Positions 51,104 through 60,294 of a stretch of 64,000 nt of DNA are shown in pieces; within the stretch, counting starts at the first letter, position 1; every line of letters begins with the position of its first letter. A program made the translations under genes and the position numbers. Location: positions 4,714,465 through 4,778,464 of the forward strand of contig CP070696.1 of the NCBI GenBank assembly GCA_020353535.1, given 5' to 3'. The notes beneath the pieces are model-generated. The model did no database searches, was not told where the DNA came from, and saw only the letters and a program-made list of their open reading frames with translations. This DNA comes from Spirochaetaceae bacterium (GTDB taxonomy: Bacteria > Spirochaetota > Spirochaetia > SZUA-6 > DRHE01).

Positions 51104-52204
51104 ATGAACAGCATACGCGTTGGTGTGGTCGGCCTAAAACACGGTATGGCCAGCGTTCGGGAGCTGCTGTTTCAGGAGGGTTTCGAGTTGGCGGCCCTGT
51201 GCAGCCGTACCCGCGATACCTACGAGTATCTGTGCGGCAGGCAGATGCCCGTGGTCGTGGAGAGCGTGACTTTCACCGCTCCCAGGGACCAGCTGATCCG
51301 GGAGTGCCGCCGGGTCCGGGATTTCAAGGAGATCCCCTTCTACACGGATTACGACGAGTTTCTCGCTCACAAGGGCATGGAGGCCGTGATCGTGGCCGTT
51401 CCCATCCCCCTGAACGCGGAGTTCGCCGCCAAGGCCCTGGAGGCGAAAAAGCACGTGCTGGCGGCCAAACCCTTCGCCCTGACCCTGGAGCAGGGCCGGG
51501 CTTTGAAGGCCGTGGCGGAGAAGGCTCCGACCAAGTTCATGGTGAACTACGAGTTCCGTCATTCACCCCTGATGGAGGCCATCCACGCCCAGATCAAAGC
51601 CGGAGCCATCGGCAGGCTGCAGCTGATGTGGTGGAACATGTTCCGCATGCCCTTCCGGGGTGTGTACGCCCTGCGGGAATCCAGCGGCGGCGCATTGGTG
51701 GCGGAGGTCTGTCACTGGTTCGATCTGTTTCACCTGTTCAATTCCTGGCAGCCGTTCCGCAGGATCTGCACCTTCGGCGGCCTGGACGTTCTGGGCCAGC
51801 AGCAGAAGATTGAGGACAACGGAGTCTGCGTCATCGAATACGCCAACGGGGTACGGGGAAGCATCAACTTCACCTACTTCACCGACCAGCCCGAGCACAA
51901 CACCTTCGGGTTGGTAGGGGACGGGGGCAAGATCACAGGGAACACCGAAGAGGCGGGAAGCTACGTTCTCTACAACGGACCGGAGCAGAATAAAACCGTG
52001 GTCACCATGAATCCCGATCTGGCCCACCGGGGACATCTGGGCTTCGACGTGTCCCACCGCCGGTTTCTGGAGGCGATCCGTAAAGACCTTCAGGTCAACA
52101 AACACGAAGCGGAGGTCGGTTTCGAGAGCCTGCTCGTATCCCTGGCCGCTCAGCGTTCGATCGACAGCGGCGCCATCGTGACCCGGGAGGAGATGCTGAG
52201 ATGA
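51104..52204 (+). CDS. Gfo/Idh/MocA-family oxidoreductase (plus-strand operon)
   Basis: A 366-residue NAD(P)-binding protein, N-terminal RVGVVGLKHGMASVREL, then the second segment KKHVLAAKPFALTLEQG. The usual Glu of the EKP motif is Ala (AKP) but Lys and Pro remain. The substrate site includes EVCHWFDLFHLF. It differs clearly from the paralogue at 44543. ATG 51104 follows a GGGAG site; ATG 51086 is possible. It overlaps the aldolase in ATGA. Confidence 0.87.
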   Translation: MNSIRVGVVGLKHGMASVRELLFQEGFELAALCSRTRDTYEYLCGRQMPVVVESVTFTAPRDQLIRECRRVRDFKEIPFYTDYDEFLAHKGMEAVIVAVPIPLNAEFAAKALEAKKHVLAAKPFALTLEQGRALKAVAEKAPTKFMVNYEFRHSPLMEAIHAQIKAGAIGRLQLMWWNMFRMPFRGVYALRESSGGALVAEVCHWFDLFHLFNSWQPFRRICTFGGLDVLGQQQKIEDNGVCVIEYANGVRGSINFTYFTDQPEHNTFGLVGDGGKITGNTEEAGSYVLYNGPEQNKTVVTMNPDLAHRGHLGFDVSHRRFLEAIRKDLQVNKHEAEVGFESLLVSLAAQRSIDSGAIVTREEMLR

Positions 52205-53097
52205 GATTCGTTAATCCTCAGAAGCTTGTGTCGAAGGCCCGGGAGCGGGGATACGCCGTACCTGCCTTCAACACCAACGGCGCCAACTACGACATCACCC
52301 GGGCTTGTCTGGAAGCAGCCCAGGAAAGCCAGGCCCCCCTGATCCTGCAGGTCTACGAACCCAACTGCGTGTATCGGGGATTCCCCTATTTCGTGAACCT
52401 GGCCCGATTCCTCTGTGAAGAGCTGGAGGTGGCCGTTCCCGTGGCCATCCATCTGGATCACGGCAGGAGCTTTGCCTCGGTGATGCAGGCGATCCGCGCC
52501 GGCTTCACCGGGGTCATGCTCGACGCATCCCACAAACACCTCGAGGAAAACATCAACGAGCTGCGCCGAGTGGTGCAGACGGCCAGAACCCTCGACGTCG
52601 CCGTGGAGGGGGAGGTGGGCTATGTAAAGGGCAATGAACCGAGCCGGGAGAAGAAGGTGGGCTGCTACGCCATACCGGAGAAGCCGGAGCTGCCGCTAAC
52701 CCTGACACGGCCTGAAGAGGCGCTGCGCTTCGTCCGGGAGACCGACGTGAACCTGCTGGCTGTTTCCGTCGGCACCACCCACGGGGTATTCCAGCGTCAG
52801 GAGAACATCGACTTTCAGCTCCTGGATGAACTTCGGCGGATCCTGGAGGTGCCTCTGGTGTTGCACGGTACCGGTGGTGTCTCTCTGGAGGATCTGGCCC
52901 GATGTGCCTCGGGGGGAATGGCAAAGATTAACTTCGGTGAACCCTTTCGCTACGACTACATCCGCTATTTCAGCGACTTTGCCCAGACCAGGGAACACCT
53001 CTGGCACACCTGGAGAATCATGCGGGATGTGAAGGACGCCCTCAAAGAGGACATGAAACAGCTGATCGCAGCTCTGGGAGCCGAGGGCAGGGGATAA
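52201..53097 (+). CDS. Class II fructose-bisphosphate/tagatose-bisphosphate aldolase-like protein
   Basis: A 298-residue zinc aldolase. The catalytic metal site has AIHLDHGRSF (Asp-His pair) and later VSVGTTHGVF, with VPLVLHGTGGVS binding phosphate and VEGEVGYV preceding. The fold fits FbaA/KbaY/GatY/IolJ-type enzymes that cleave a ketose phosphate to DHAP and an aldehyde. It is the last gene of the operon and would end the pathway started by epimerase and isomerase (inference). Its stop directly abuts the stop of the opposite-strand fusion gene. Confidence 0.92.
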   Translation: MRFVNPQKLVSKARERGYAVPAFNTNGANYDITRACLEAAQESQAPLILQVYEPNCVYRGFPYFVNLARFLCEELEVAVPVAIHLDHGRSFASVMQAIRAGFTGVMLDASHKHLEENINELRRVVQTARTLDVAVEGEVGYVKGNEPSREKKVGCYAIPEKPELPLTLTRPEEALRFVRETDVNLLAVSVGTTHGVFQRQENIDFQLLDELRRILEVPLVLHGTGGVSLEDLARCASGGMAKINFGEPFRYDYIRYFSDFAQTREHLWHTWRIMRDVKDALKEDMKQLIAALGAEGRG

Positions 53098-55800
53098 TCA
53101 GCTCTGCAGGCCGGCAAGCAGCACGCTGCTGCCGCTGATCGGTCTGCAGCGTAGAATCGATACGGCTCTTTTCTCGGGCTGGTAGTACCGTGCCTTCAAA
53201 GCGCCGGCAACCTTCGCTACCGCATCTTCGTGAACCAGCAGCATCATGCAGCCACCCAGACCCGCCCCGGCCAGCTGAGCGCCCAGCACACCATCAACGG
53301 ATAGGGCAACGTCCACCATCGTGTCGATCTCTGGAATGCTGCAGTGGTAGGCTCCGGGCTGCCACTGCAGTTGAGCGGCCAGCACCCGTCCCGGGTCCCC
53401 GCTTTCCAGATCATTGATCAGGCCCAGCAGATAGCTGTTGTCTGTGGGCGCGGCATAGGCAACCGCTTTCCCGTCAGGGGTATGGCGAACGACCCGATCT
53501 CCGTCGTGGGAAACGTTCATCAGCCGACCGATCTCCTCGAGATTGTTGTCTTTCAGGACATCGGCGAAATAGCGGCTGCGCGCGCATTCGGCCAGCCCGT
53601 ACAGTACCACTCCCCGGATGGGATACACCCCGTCTTCCGGCGGCCTGTGACTGTCGAACAGGGGTTCAAGCTGAGCTGTGGGAACCAGTTCCCTCAGCTC
53701 ATCCCGGGTCGTCTTCTCCGGAAGATGAAGAAGGATCTTGTAGATCCAACCGAGAGGAACATCGAGATTCTGGGTGTTCACATCCCGCAGGTGCTGAATC
53801 CAGGGGGCGTAGCGGGGAAAGAACTTTTTGATCAGGAGAGTACCGATCCGGTAGCAGGCCACCCGATGGTTGAATTGATCCTTGGCGTTGGTGGTTTTTT
53901 GCGCCTTGAGGCCCGAGTCGCACACCAGCAGGGAGTAGTTCTTGGGAAAGGGCAAAATGTCCTCAACCGCAAATTCGAAAAAGGTGACCTTTACCACTTT
54001 GCCCCTCTGTCCGTATTTGATGGCCGCATGGTCGGCGCTCCCGCCCCGGGTTCCTACGAACCATTCCCCCTGGCCGCAGAGATCCACGAACTGGGAGGGA
54101 AAGGTATCCAGCCGGTTCACCGCCACCATGGCTTCAGCCGTGGCCACCACCAGGGCCGAGGAGGAGCTCAAGCCCGCGGCGATGGGAATATTGCCGTCCA
54201 CCACCATGTCCACTCCGCAGAGTCTGCGGTCGACAAATTTCTTCTGCAGGCGCAGCGCCGCCGCCTTGACGTACTGGGACCAATCCCCTCCGGCGCTCAA
54301 GACCAGGTGAGACACCTCTTCGCTGTTGATCAGAGAGATCCAGTCGTCCCAGGGCAACTCCGATACCAGCTCGCCGATGGAAAAATCTCTGTCGGGGAAA
54401 CGCTCTGTGTCCAGATTGTACAGACATATCCTGTCGTCCTTGCGGGGGCGGACCACCGCGAGCGTCTCATAACCGATGGTCATCAGGTTGCAATGCCCCC
54501 CCTGGTGATCCACATGGCGACCCATCAGGTTGACCCGCCCCGGCGAGCGCACCAGCAGCACCGCTTCGTCTCCACCCAGCACCGTAGCGGCGTGTTCGAT
54601 AAGACGGCTGTATGTCCGGATCCGTTCCTCCAGGAGCTCCTCGTCCCGACCGTACAACCGTATCAACTCTTCACGCAGCTGCGAGGCGCCGCCCTTGCCT
54701 GCCCGTGCGTCCCTGAAGGCGGCGCTCCACTGCGAAAGCCTGCGCAGGTGATCCCCCTCCGGGAGAGCGGGAACCATTCCCTGTTGCTTTCTGGCTTGAA
54801 CGTGCGCTTCAATTTCGAGCAGCTCGGCGGGATCGTTGAAAGCCATCACGGCATTTTCATCCTCGATCGTCAGTGCCCTGACCACGAAAGCCCCTCCGTC
54901 GGCGTTTCGAGACTGGCTCAGGATGGTGATCATGTCGGGCAGATACTCCTCCCCTTGTGCGTTGTTTCGTTCCAGTCGCTCCAATACGAAGGCCAGAGCC
55001 CCCGTCTTTACCAGATACACGGAGCTGTTGTACAGCGGGGTGTTTTCCACCTCTTCGGGGCTCAAGCTGAAAGGCCGGCCCTCTCGATCCACAAAGTCGA
55101 AACGGGTCATCCCTTCGGGAATCAAGGCGAGCACCTCTTCCCGTTGGGGTGTTCTCTTCTGGGTGACCAACACCTCCCATAGGTCAGCGAACGCCTTTGC
55201 GGCTTTCTCATCGCTGAAGCTCTGCAGTATACGCTGGATCATCCGTTCCCGGGAAAGCTTCTTGCCTCTCTCCACTTGCGCGCGAAACTCCCCGTAGATC
55301 TGCCGCTGCCGGATATCCGCAGCCTCGACGTCGGCCAGAACAGATCCGTCCGGATTAAGCAGAATCCGGCCGAGACTGGAGGGTCGCCGCCGGGGCAGGG
55401 CCAGGAAGGCCAGATCGCAGCTCTGGCTATAGAACAGATCGAAGAAACGCTCCAAAACCTGAGGCTCGATCAGACGATCCCCGGCCACGATCAGAACCTC
55501 CGCCTTATCGCTCAAGGCCGCAAGAACCCTGGCGCCCATGCGGGCGGCGTGGGCCGTACCCAGCTGCTCGGCCTGATAGGCGTAGATCACGTTCTCCGCC
55601 TCCACCGTGTCCATGACCTGCTCGGCCATGGCCCCGACCACGATGATGTGAAAAGCGATGCCGCAGCGGTTGTAGATCTCCAGGCTGCGGTTGATGGCCG
55701 CCGTCCCGTCAATCGGGAAACACACCTTGTGGAGATTGGCGGACTGCATGCGGGTCCCCTTGCCCGCAGCCAAAATTATAGAATACTTCGGTGCCAGCAC
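53098..55800 (-). CDS. Nucleotidyltransferase-galactokinase-like bifunctional fusion
   Basis: 900 residues with two domains. Residues 1-~340 are a sugar-1-phosphate nucleotidyltransferase, GlmU-like: ILAAGKGTRMQS near residue 10-20, AYQAEQLGTAHAARMG, and VAGDRLIEPQVL. Residues ~410-900 are a GHMP kinase: PGRVNLMGRHVDHQGG at 420-435, the phosphate loop PIAAGLSSSSALVVA at 539-553, GTRGGSADHAAI at 583-594, and AGAGLGGCMMLLV near 865. The galactokinase position GExH is GRH (Glu to Arg), so the sugar is probably not plain galactose. The kinase would make sugar-1-P and the other domain an NDP-sugar. FKGP/Fkp fusions also join these activities but with different domain types. GTG start overlaps the previous stop by 1 nt. 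Confidence 0.88.
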   Translation of the reverse strand: MLAPKYSIILAAGKGTRMQSANLHKVCFPIDGTAAINRSLEIYNRCGIAFHIIVVGAMAEQVMDTVEAENVIYAYQAEQLGTAHAARMGARVLAALSDKAEVLIVAGDRLIEPQVLERFFDLFYSQSCDLAFLALPRRRPSSLGRILLNPDGSVLADVEAADIRQRQIYGEFRAQVERGKKLSRERMIQRILQSFSDEKAAKAFADLWEVLVTQKRTPQREEVLALIPEGMTRFDFVDREGRPFSLSPEEVENTPLYNSSVYLVKTGALAFVLERLERNNAQGEEYLPDMITILSQSRNADGGAFVVRALTIEDENAVMAFNDPAELLEIEAHVQARKQQGMVPALPEGDHLRRLSQWSAAFRDARAGKGGASQLREELIRLYGRDEELLEERIRTYSRLIEHAATVLGGDEAVLLVRSPGRVNLMGRHVDHQGGHCNLMTIGYETLAVVRPRKDDRICLYNLDTERFPDRDFSIGELVSELPWDDWISLINSEEVSHLVLSAGGDWSQYVKAAALRLQKKFVDRRLCGVDMVVDGNIPIAAGLSSSSALVVATAEAMVAVNRLDTFPSQFVDLCGQGEWFVGTRGGSADHAAIKYGQRGKVVKVTFFEFAVEDILPFPKNYSLLVCDSGLKAQKTTNAKDQFNHRVACYRIGTLLIKKFFPRYAPWIQHLRDVNTQNLDVPLGWIYKILLHLPEKTTRDELRELVPTAQLEPLFDSHRPPEDGVYPIRGVVLYGLAECARSRYFADVLKDNNLEEIGRLMNVSHDGDRVVRHTPDGKAVAYAAPTDNSYLLGLINDLESGDPGRVLAAQLQWQPGAYHCSIPEIDTMVDVALSVDGVLGAQLAGAGLGGCMMLLVHEDAVAKVAGALKARYYQPEKRAVSILRCRPISGSSVLLAGLQS

Positions 55801-56765
55801 TAGGGTTTTTCCTCCTCTGGTTTTGCTACCGGGGAATAGAGCTTCAGGATCTTCAGGGCGTTCTCCCCGGTGATTTTAGCGAACGTCCGTTGACCGATCC
55901 GTTTCTCTTCCAGCAGGCTCCGCAAATAGTCCAGATGGGGCATCCTGCCATCCGGGCCGCCGAAGCACACATCCGTGCCGAATAAAATTTTGTCCTGGAA
56001 CTCCGTGAGGAAGTCAGTGGCAAAAGCCTTGTCACGGCTGATGGCGTTGAAGCCGCTGTTGGCGGATATATCGGCATACAGATTCGCATAGCTTCGCAGC
56101 AGACGGCTCAGGGTTCCCGCCTTGCGAATCGGTCCGGTGGGATAGACGAACTTCTTTTCAGGCGTAATATCCCCTTCGATCTCCGCCCAAAAGCCCGGCG
56201 CATGTCCGATCACGGTGGTATGCGGAAGCGCCTGCAGCAGCCTCTCCAGGCGGGGAAGACCGACCTCATCGTACAATCCGTACACCCCCCGGCCGGGGCC
56301 GGTACAGGGAAACAGTACGGGAAGATCGAATTCACCGCACTGGCGGAACAGACTGATCACCCGCGGATCATCAACGGCGATATTTGCGGTGATCTCTCCT
56401 ATGCCTACACAGCCGAGCTCCAGGAAATGCGTCAGGATCCAGGAGAAATCGGCCTCCGGCGGATTTTCGACCTGATGGGGTTCCAGATTGCCGAGGCATC
56501 CCATGCGGGGATCTAGATTGCCGAATGGGATGACCCGATCCGCATACTCCCGAGCCGCTTTCAGCTGGCTGAGGATATCCACCTGTGGCGAAAACAAGAA
56601 GGGGGCCTGCAAACTTTCCGGAGATACTCCCGAAGGGAGCACGACCGCCTTATCGATTTCCTCTTCATCCAGGCGTTCGATCAATCCCTCCCAGGTAACT
56701 GGCAGACGATCCATCCGTTCGGGGGTGCGGTGATCCCCGACGTGGGTGTGAAAATCAATGATCAT
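55800..56765 (-). CDS. Amidohydrolase-2 family metal-dependent hydrolase
   Basis: A 321-residue TIM-barrel hydrolase. Metal ligands are IIDFHTHVGDHR at the N-terminus, TVIGHAPGFW, and KILFGTDVCFGG near the C-terminus. Family members hydrolyse or decarboxylate ring compounds, lactones and amides; a sugar lactonase-like role would fit this locus (inference). Its start overlaps the PIG-L gene stop (ATGA). Confidence 0.87.
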   Translation of the reverse strand: MIIDFHTHVGDHRTPERMDRLPVTWEGLIERLDEEEIDKAVVLPSGVSPESLQAPFLFSPQVDILSQLKAAREYADRVIPFGNLDPRMGCLGNLEPHQVENPPEADFSWILTHFLELGCVGIGEITANIAVDDPRVISLFRQCGEFDLPVLFPCTGPGRGVYGLYDEVGLPRLERLLQALPHTTVIGHAPGFWAEIEGDITPEKKFVYPTGPIRKAGTLSRLLRSYANLYADISANSGFNAISRDKAFATDFLTEFQDKILFGTDVCFGGPDGRMPHLDYLRSLLEEKRIGQRTFAKITGENALKILKLYSPVAKPEEEKP

Positions 56766-57643
56766 CTTTTCCCTTTCCCCTGTCCAAAAAAAGGAAACAA
56801 CTGCGGGATATCATCCTTTTTAAATCCGGCTCCGTACTCACAACCCTCGAAGGCTTCGGCGTAGCGCACAGCCCGTCCCTTCTGTTCGCCGTACAGCTCG
56901 ATCAGCATCTGCCGATACTCGTTGGCGACCTCTTCAAAATACGGCAGGCGCCAGGCTGCCAACCACTCCTTGCGCTGCTCTGAATCCACAGGCACCTGAT
57001 CGGCGATTCCCTGGTTGAAGGGAAGCCACTCGTAGAACTGTGATTGGTGGCAGTGCATCATCTCCACCTTCTGCTCGATCACCTCATCAATGCCAACGAC
57101 CACATCGGGCTGAAATGGAATGGGTTTGCGGAACCAGTCATGCATGTAGCAGATCTTGGGTGACCGGGGCAGGATGTCCGTCAGTGCCACCATGTTGGGC
57201 ACAGTCACGATATAGGAAGCGTCCTGGACAAGTTGGGAGGTGTAACGATGATCGGGATGATAGTCGTTCGGCCGGTGGGTGATGATCAGATCCGGATTGG
57301 ACTCCCGGATGATGCGGATGATCAACTTGCGATTTGCTACTGTGGGCTCCAGCTCTCCGGTATGCAGATCCAGAACTTCGTACGCCGCCAGTCCCGCTAC
57401 CCGGGCAGCCGCCTGAGCCTCCCCGTAGCGCCTGCGAGCCAGTTCGATACCCCCGATTTCATGATGCCCCGTGTCGCCGTTGGTGGTGCTCAAGAATTTG
57501 ACCTCGTGTCCCTGAGCGATGTACTTCAAGGCCAAGCCGCCGCAGTGCACGTCCGCATCGTCGGGATGAGCTCCGATGACCAGGATCTTCAATTTGCCTT
57601 CTGCCACGTTAGTTCTCTCATCAACTATTATCGAGGAAGTCAT
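56762..57643 (-). CDS. PIG-L/LmbE-family deacetylase
   Basis: A 293-residue zinc enzyme. The first motif is VIGAHPDDADVHCGG (His-Pro-Asp-Asp), the second HRPNDYHPDHRYTS with the metal His. Known members remove acetyl groups from GlcNAc-type sugars in mycothiol/bacillithiol or antibiotic synthesis. In this locus it probably deacetylates an N-acetylated sugar (inference). ATG 57643 (MTSSIIVDERT) is preferred; one at 57673 would overlap the cupin gene. Confidence 0.88.
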   Translation of the reverse strand: MTSSIIVDERTNVAEGKLKILVIGAHPDDADVHCGGLALKYIAQGHEVKFLSTTNGDTGHHEIGGIELARRRYGEAQAAARVAGLAAYEVLDLHTGELEPTVANRKLIIRIIRESNPDLIITHRPNDYHPDHRYTSQLVQDASYIVTVPNMVALTDILPRSPKICYMHDWFRKPIPFQPDVVVGIDEVIEQKVEMMHCHQSQFYEWLPFNQGIADQVPVDSEQRKEWLAAWRLPYFEEVANEYRQMLIELYGEQKGRAVRYAEAFEGCEYGAGFKKDDIPQLFPFFGQGKGKR

Positions 57644-57647
57644 TGGA

Positions 57648-58061
57648 TTACCTGCTCTCCCCTCGAGCAACACAAGCTATTATCTCGAGTTTTTCCTCTG
57701 CCGACAGGGGGTGGTTTTCCGAGTTTTCCGCACCGGTATCCCTATTTTCCACGATCAGCAGACGGCTTCCCGGCTGCAACACAGCGGCGTGCCACTGCCC
57801 CTGCCGAACCACATAGATCTTTCCGGAAACGAACTTGACGGCTTCAAATCGTCCCGGCTGATCCTGGGTCCCGGCGATCACCATAACCGCCTCGCCCTGC
57901 AGGAGGAGAAAGGCCTCCTCCGTTTCCAAATGTCGCCCCAGGGTGGCAATAGAATCCAGCGCATTCACCCCGGGATCATAACTCAGCTGTGCTATCCTCC
58001 AGGACCCGTGGTCTTTCAGTGGTTGGAATCCCTGGCCTTGGATATCGATCTCTTCAAGCAT
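57648..58061 (-). CDS. Cupin-fold protein
   Basis: A 137-residue single-domain cupin. The metal-binding pattern is GRHLETEEAFLLLQGEAVMV (His, Glu) and GQWHAAVLQPGSRLL (His). Such small cupins include sugar epimerases, ureidoglycolate lyases and sensors. The start ATG 58061 overlaps the AGE gene end by 8 nt. It lies between an epimerase and a deacetylase, which suggests sugar chemistry. Confidence 0.8.
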   Translation of the reverse strand: MLEEIDIQGQGFQPLKDHGSWRIAQLSYDPGVNALDSIATLGRHLETEEAFLLLQGEAVMVIAGTQDQPGRFEAVKFVSGKIYVVRQGQWHAAVLQPGSRLLIVENRDTGAENSENHPLSAEEKLEIIACVARGESR

Positions 58062-59367
58062 CGGTATGCTGAATCCGTTCAAGGGACTTGATCAGGTGCA
58101 TGAACGCCCGGGTGATGTGGTATGGATCCTTGACCGGAAGGGCCACTACCTTGTCTTCCGGTCTGCCCTGCCGGTCCCTGATCTGGATCCACTCGCCGAT
58201 GCCTTTGTCTGGGTTGGGAAAGGTCTTGAACACGTAATCATGGAACTTCCAGTAGGTGTCCATGAACCAGGAGTCCCGGGTGTGCTCGTAGGCCAAAATC
58301 AAGGCATATAGAGCCTCGGAATGCACCCACCAGAGCTTGTTGCTCCAGTTCTCGGTAAGCTCCAGGATCATGTGATCGTCCTTGTTCTGCTCGGCGATGA
58401 TTCCCTTGGGCTTGCCGCCGTCGATGTGCAGGAATTGGGGCAGGCCGCCATATTCTTCGTCCCAACCCTTGGTGGTCATCCAGCGTACGATCTCGGTAGC
58501 GGTATGTAGTGCTTTTCGATCCTGAACTTTCCCGGCGAGGTGCATAAGGAACCAGGCGTCTTCCAAGGAGTGTCCCGGGTTGAAGTAGCTGCCCAGCATC
58601 TCCTTGTAGGCGGGTTGGTTGTCTTCTTTTACCGCCTCGAGCAAGATCTTGCGATCCTTTTTGACAAACACGGTCAAGGTCTCCTGCATCGAATCCCGGG
58701 CGATACGCTCTAGACGGTCTGCCGATGGATCATTGAAGAAGCGGGCGATGTCCGCCAGTTCCTGAGCCGTCTCCAGCATGATCATCGACTTGCCATGGGA
58801 TTTGAATCCCACCGGTTTGTCGTGGGGAAAGGACTTGAAATTACCGCTGGACAGTCTCTCCCAGACCGAGTCGAAAAGTTTTAGAGTAAAATCAAAATAT
58901 TCCCGGCTGTTGGCAGCCCGGGAGAACTCCCCCATTCCATAGATCAGGAATTCATCCGCCGAGATCCCCAGGTCGTTTCCCTCCCCCGGAGCGGCTTCCT
59001 TGATCGATCCATCCCGGTTGGTATGAATCGGATTTCCCGATTCATCAACCACCCAGGCACAATTCCCGTTGGGCAGCAGGGCCTGCTCTTTAAGGAAGCG
59101 GGCACCCTTTTCCGCCGCCTCTGCAATCTGCCCCAAATTTTTTTCGCTCGTATAATCCCGGAAGGCGTAGATCAGACGGGAGAGCATCCACAGGAAGCGG
59201 CCCTGAGACCAGATATACTTGTGCTTCGATTTTAGGACATCTCCGGTGTTGCTGAAGCAGGTAAAGAATCCACCATGTTCGTGATCTATGCCGAAGCGCA
59301 TCCAGAAGGAAATCAAGGTGTTGAACAGATGATCGATATAGAAATCCCGTAGTTCTTTTAGGTTCAC
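58054..59367 (-). CDS. AGE-family sugar 2-epimerase
   Basis: A 437-residue (alpha/alpha)6-barrel protein of the N-acylglucosamine 2-epimerase/cellobiose 2-epimerase family. Recognisable parts are FWMRFGIDHEHGGFFTCFS, KYIWSQGRFLWMLSRL, NPGHSLEDAWFLMHLAG (catalytic His region), and WWVHSEALYALILAYEHT. It is GTG-started with GGAGG about 10 nt upstream. It probably interconverts gluco- and manno-configured sugars from the imported glycan (inference). Confidence 0.9.
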   Translation of the reverse strand: MNLKELRDFYIDHLFNTLISFWMRFGIDHEHGGFFTCFSNTGDVLKSKHKYIWSQGRFLWMLSRLIYAFRDYTSEKNLGQIAEAAEKGARFLKEQALLPNGNCAWVVDESGNPIHTNRDGSIKEAAPGEGNDLGISADEFLIYGMGEFSRAANSREYFDFTLKLFDSVWERLSSGNFKSFPHDKPVGFKSHGKSMIMLETAQELADIARFFNDPSADRLERIARDSMQETLTVFVKKDRKILLEAVKEDNQPAYKEMLGSYFNPGHSLEDAWFLMHLAGKVQDRKALHTATEIVRWMTTKGWDEEYGGLPQFLHIDGGKPKGIIAEQNKDDHMILELTENWSNKLWWVHSEALYALILAYEHTRDSWFMDTYWKFHDYVFKTFPNPDKGIGEWIQIRDRQGRPEDKVVALPVKDPYHITRAFMHLIKSLERIQHTDA

Positions 59368-59389
59368 GATATCTTTTCCTCCGATTATC

Positions 59390-60283
59390 TCAGCCCTTGA
59401 TGGAGCCGATCATGATGCCGCGGGTGAAGTACTTCTGGATAAAGGGGTAGATGGCCATAATGGGGATCATGGCCACGATGGTGACAGCCGCCTGAATCCC
59501 CTCCGGACCGGCCTCAGTCATCATGGCTGATTGTTCGAAGGGCAAGGTATCCTCCAGCATATGCTGGGTCAGGATATCCCGCAGCACAACCTGGATGGTA
59601 TACTTGGAGGGATGGGTGATAAAAAAAACTGCCGGCATAAAGATGTTCCAGTTCCAGATGATGTAGAACAATCCGATGGCGGCAATCACCGGTTTGGACA
59701 GAGGGATGAAGATGCGAAACAAGATGGTCAGCTCACCGGCACCGTCGATAAAGGCGGATTCTTCCAAACTGTCGGGGATGGTCTGAAAATAGTTCTTGAT
59801 GATGATCATGTTGAAAGTGATTATGGCGTAAGGAATTATCAGGGCCCACAGGGAGTTGATCAGCCCCAATTTCTTGACCAGGATATAGAAGGGGATGATC
59901 CCCACCGGGAACAGCATGGTGAAAACCGCGATCAGGGTAAAGACCGAACGCAGCGGCAGCCGTTTGCGCGAGAGCGGATAGGCGATCATAAAGCTCATAA
60001 ACAAATTGATCACTGTTCCTACAGTGGCCACAAAGAAACTGTTTTTAAAGCCGGAGATGATGCCCCGGGCCTGGAAGATTTTTACGTACGTATTGATGGT
60101 CGTTTTCACCGGCCACAACCATACCTGTCCCTGCTGAATGTAGAACTCCGGAGAAAAAGAACGGGCCAGCACATTGATAAAGGGGAAGATGCAGATGACG
60201 CCAAAGACAAAGAGAAAGAAGTATACAAATATGACAAATATCTTTTCAGAAAAAAGATAGTTTTTGAACCTGAGCCTGGCCAT
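59390..60283 (-). CDS. Sugar ABC transporter permease (LplC/MalG-like)
   Basis: A 297-residue permease with six helices. EAA loop: LEESAFIDGAGELTILFRIFIPLSKPVIAAIGL. The C-terminal SIKG ending is typical of the LplC/YtcP subgroup. No ATPase gene is nearby, so a shared MsmK-type ATPase probably drives it, as in other Lpl-type systems (inference). Confidence 0.93.
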   Translation of the reverse strand: MARLRFKNYLFSEKIFVIFVYFFLFVFGVICIFPFINVLARSFSPEFYIQQGQVWLWPVKTTINTYVKIFQARGIISGFKNSFFVATVGTVINLFMSFMIAYPLSRKRLPLRSVFTLIAVFTMLFPVGIIPFYILVKKLGLINSLWALIIPYAIITFNMIIIKNYFQTIPDSLEESAFIDGAGELTILFRIFIPLSKPVIAAIGLFYIIWNWNIFMPAVFFITHPSKYTIQVVLRDILTQHMLEDTLPFEQSAMMTEAGPEGIQAAVTIVAMIPIMAIYPFIQKYFTRGIMIGSIKG

Positions 60284-60294
60284 ATCTCCACCCC

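Noticed and set aside
53344-55182. 612-codon open frame on the plus strand opposite the kinase fusion
   Set aside because: It is exactly antisense to a protein with two well-recognised domains, has no ribosome site and its translation resembles no fold; GC-rich coding DNA often leaves long antisense frames.
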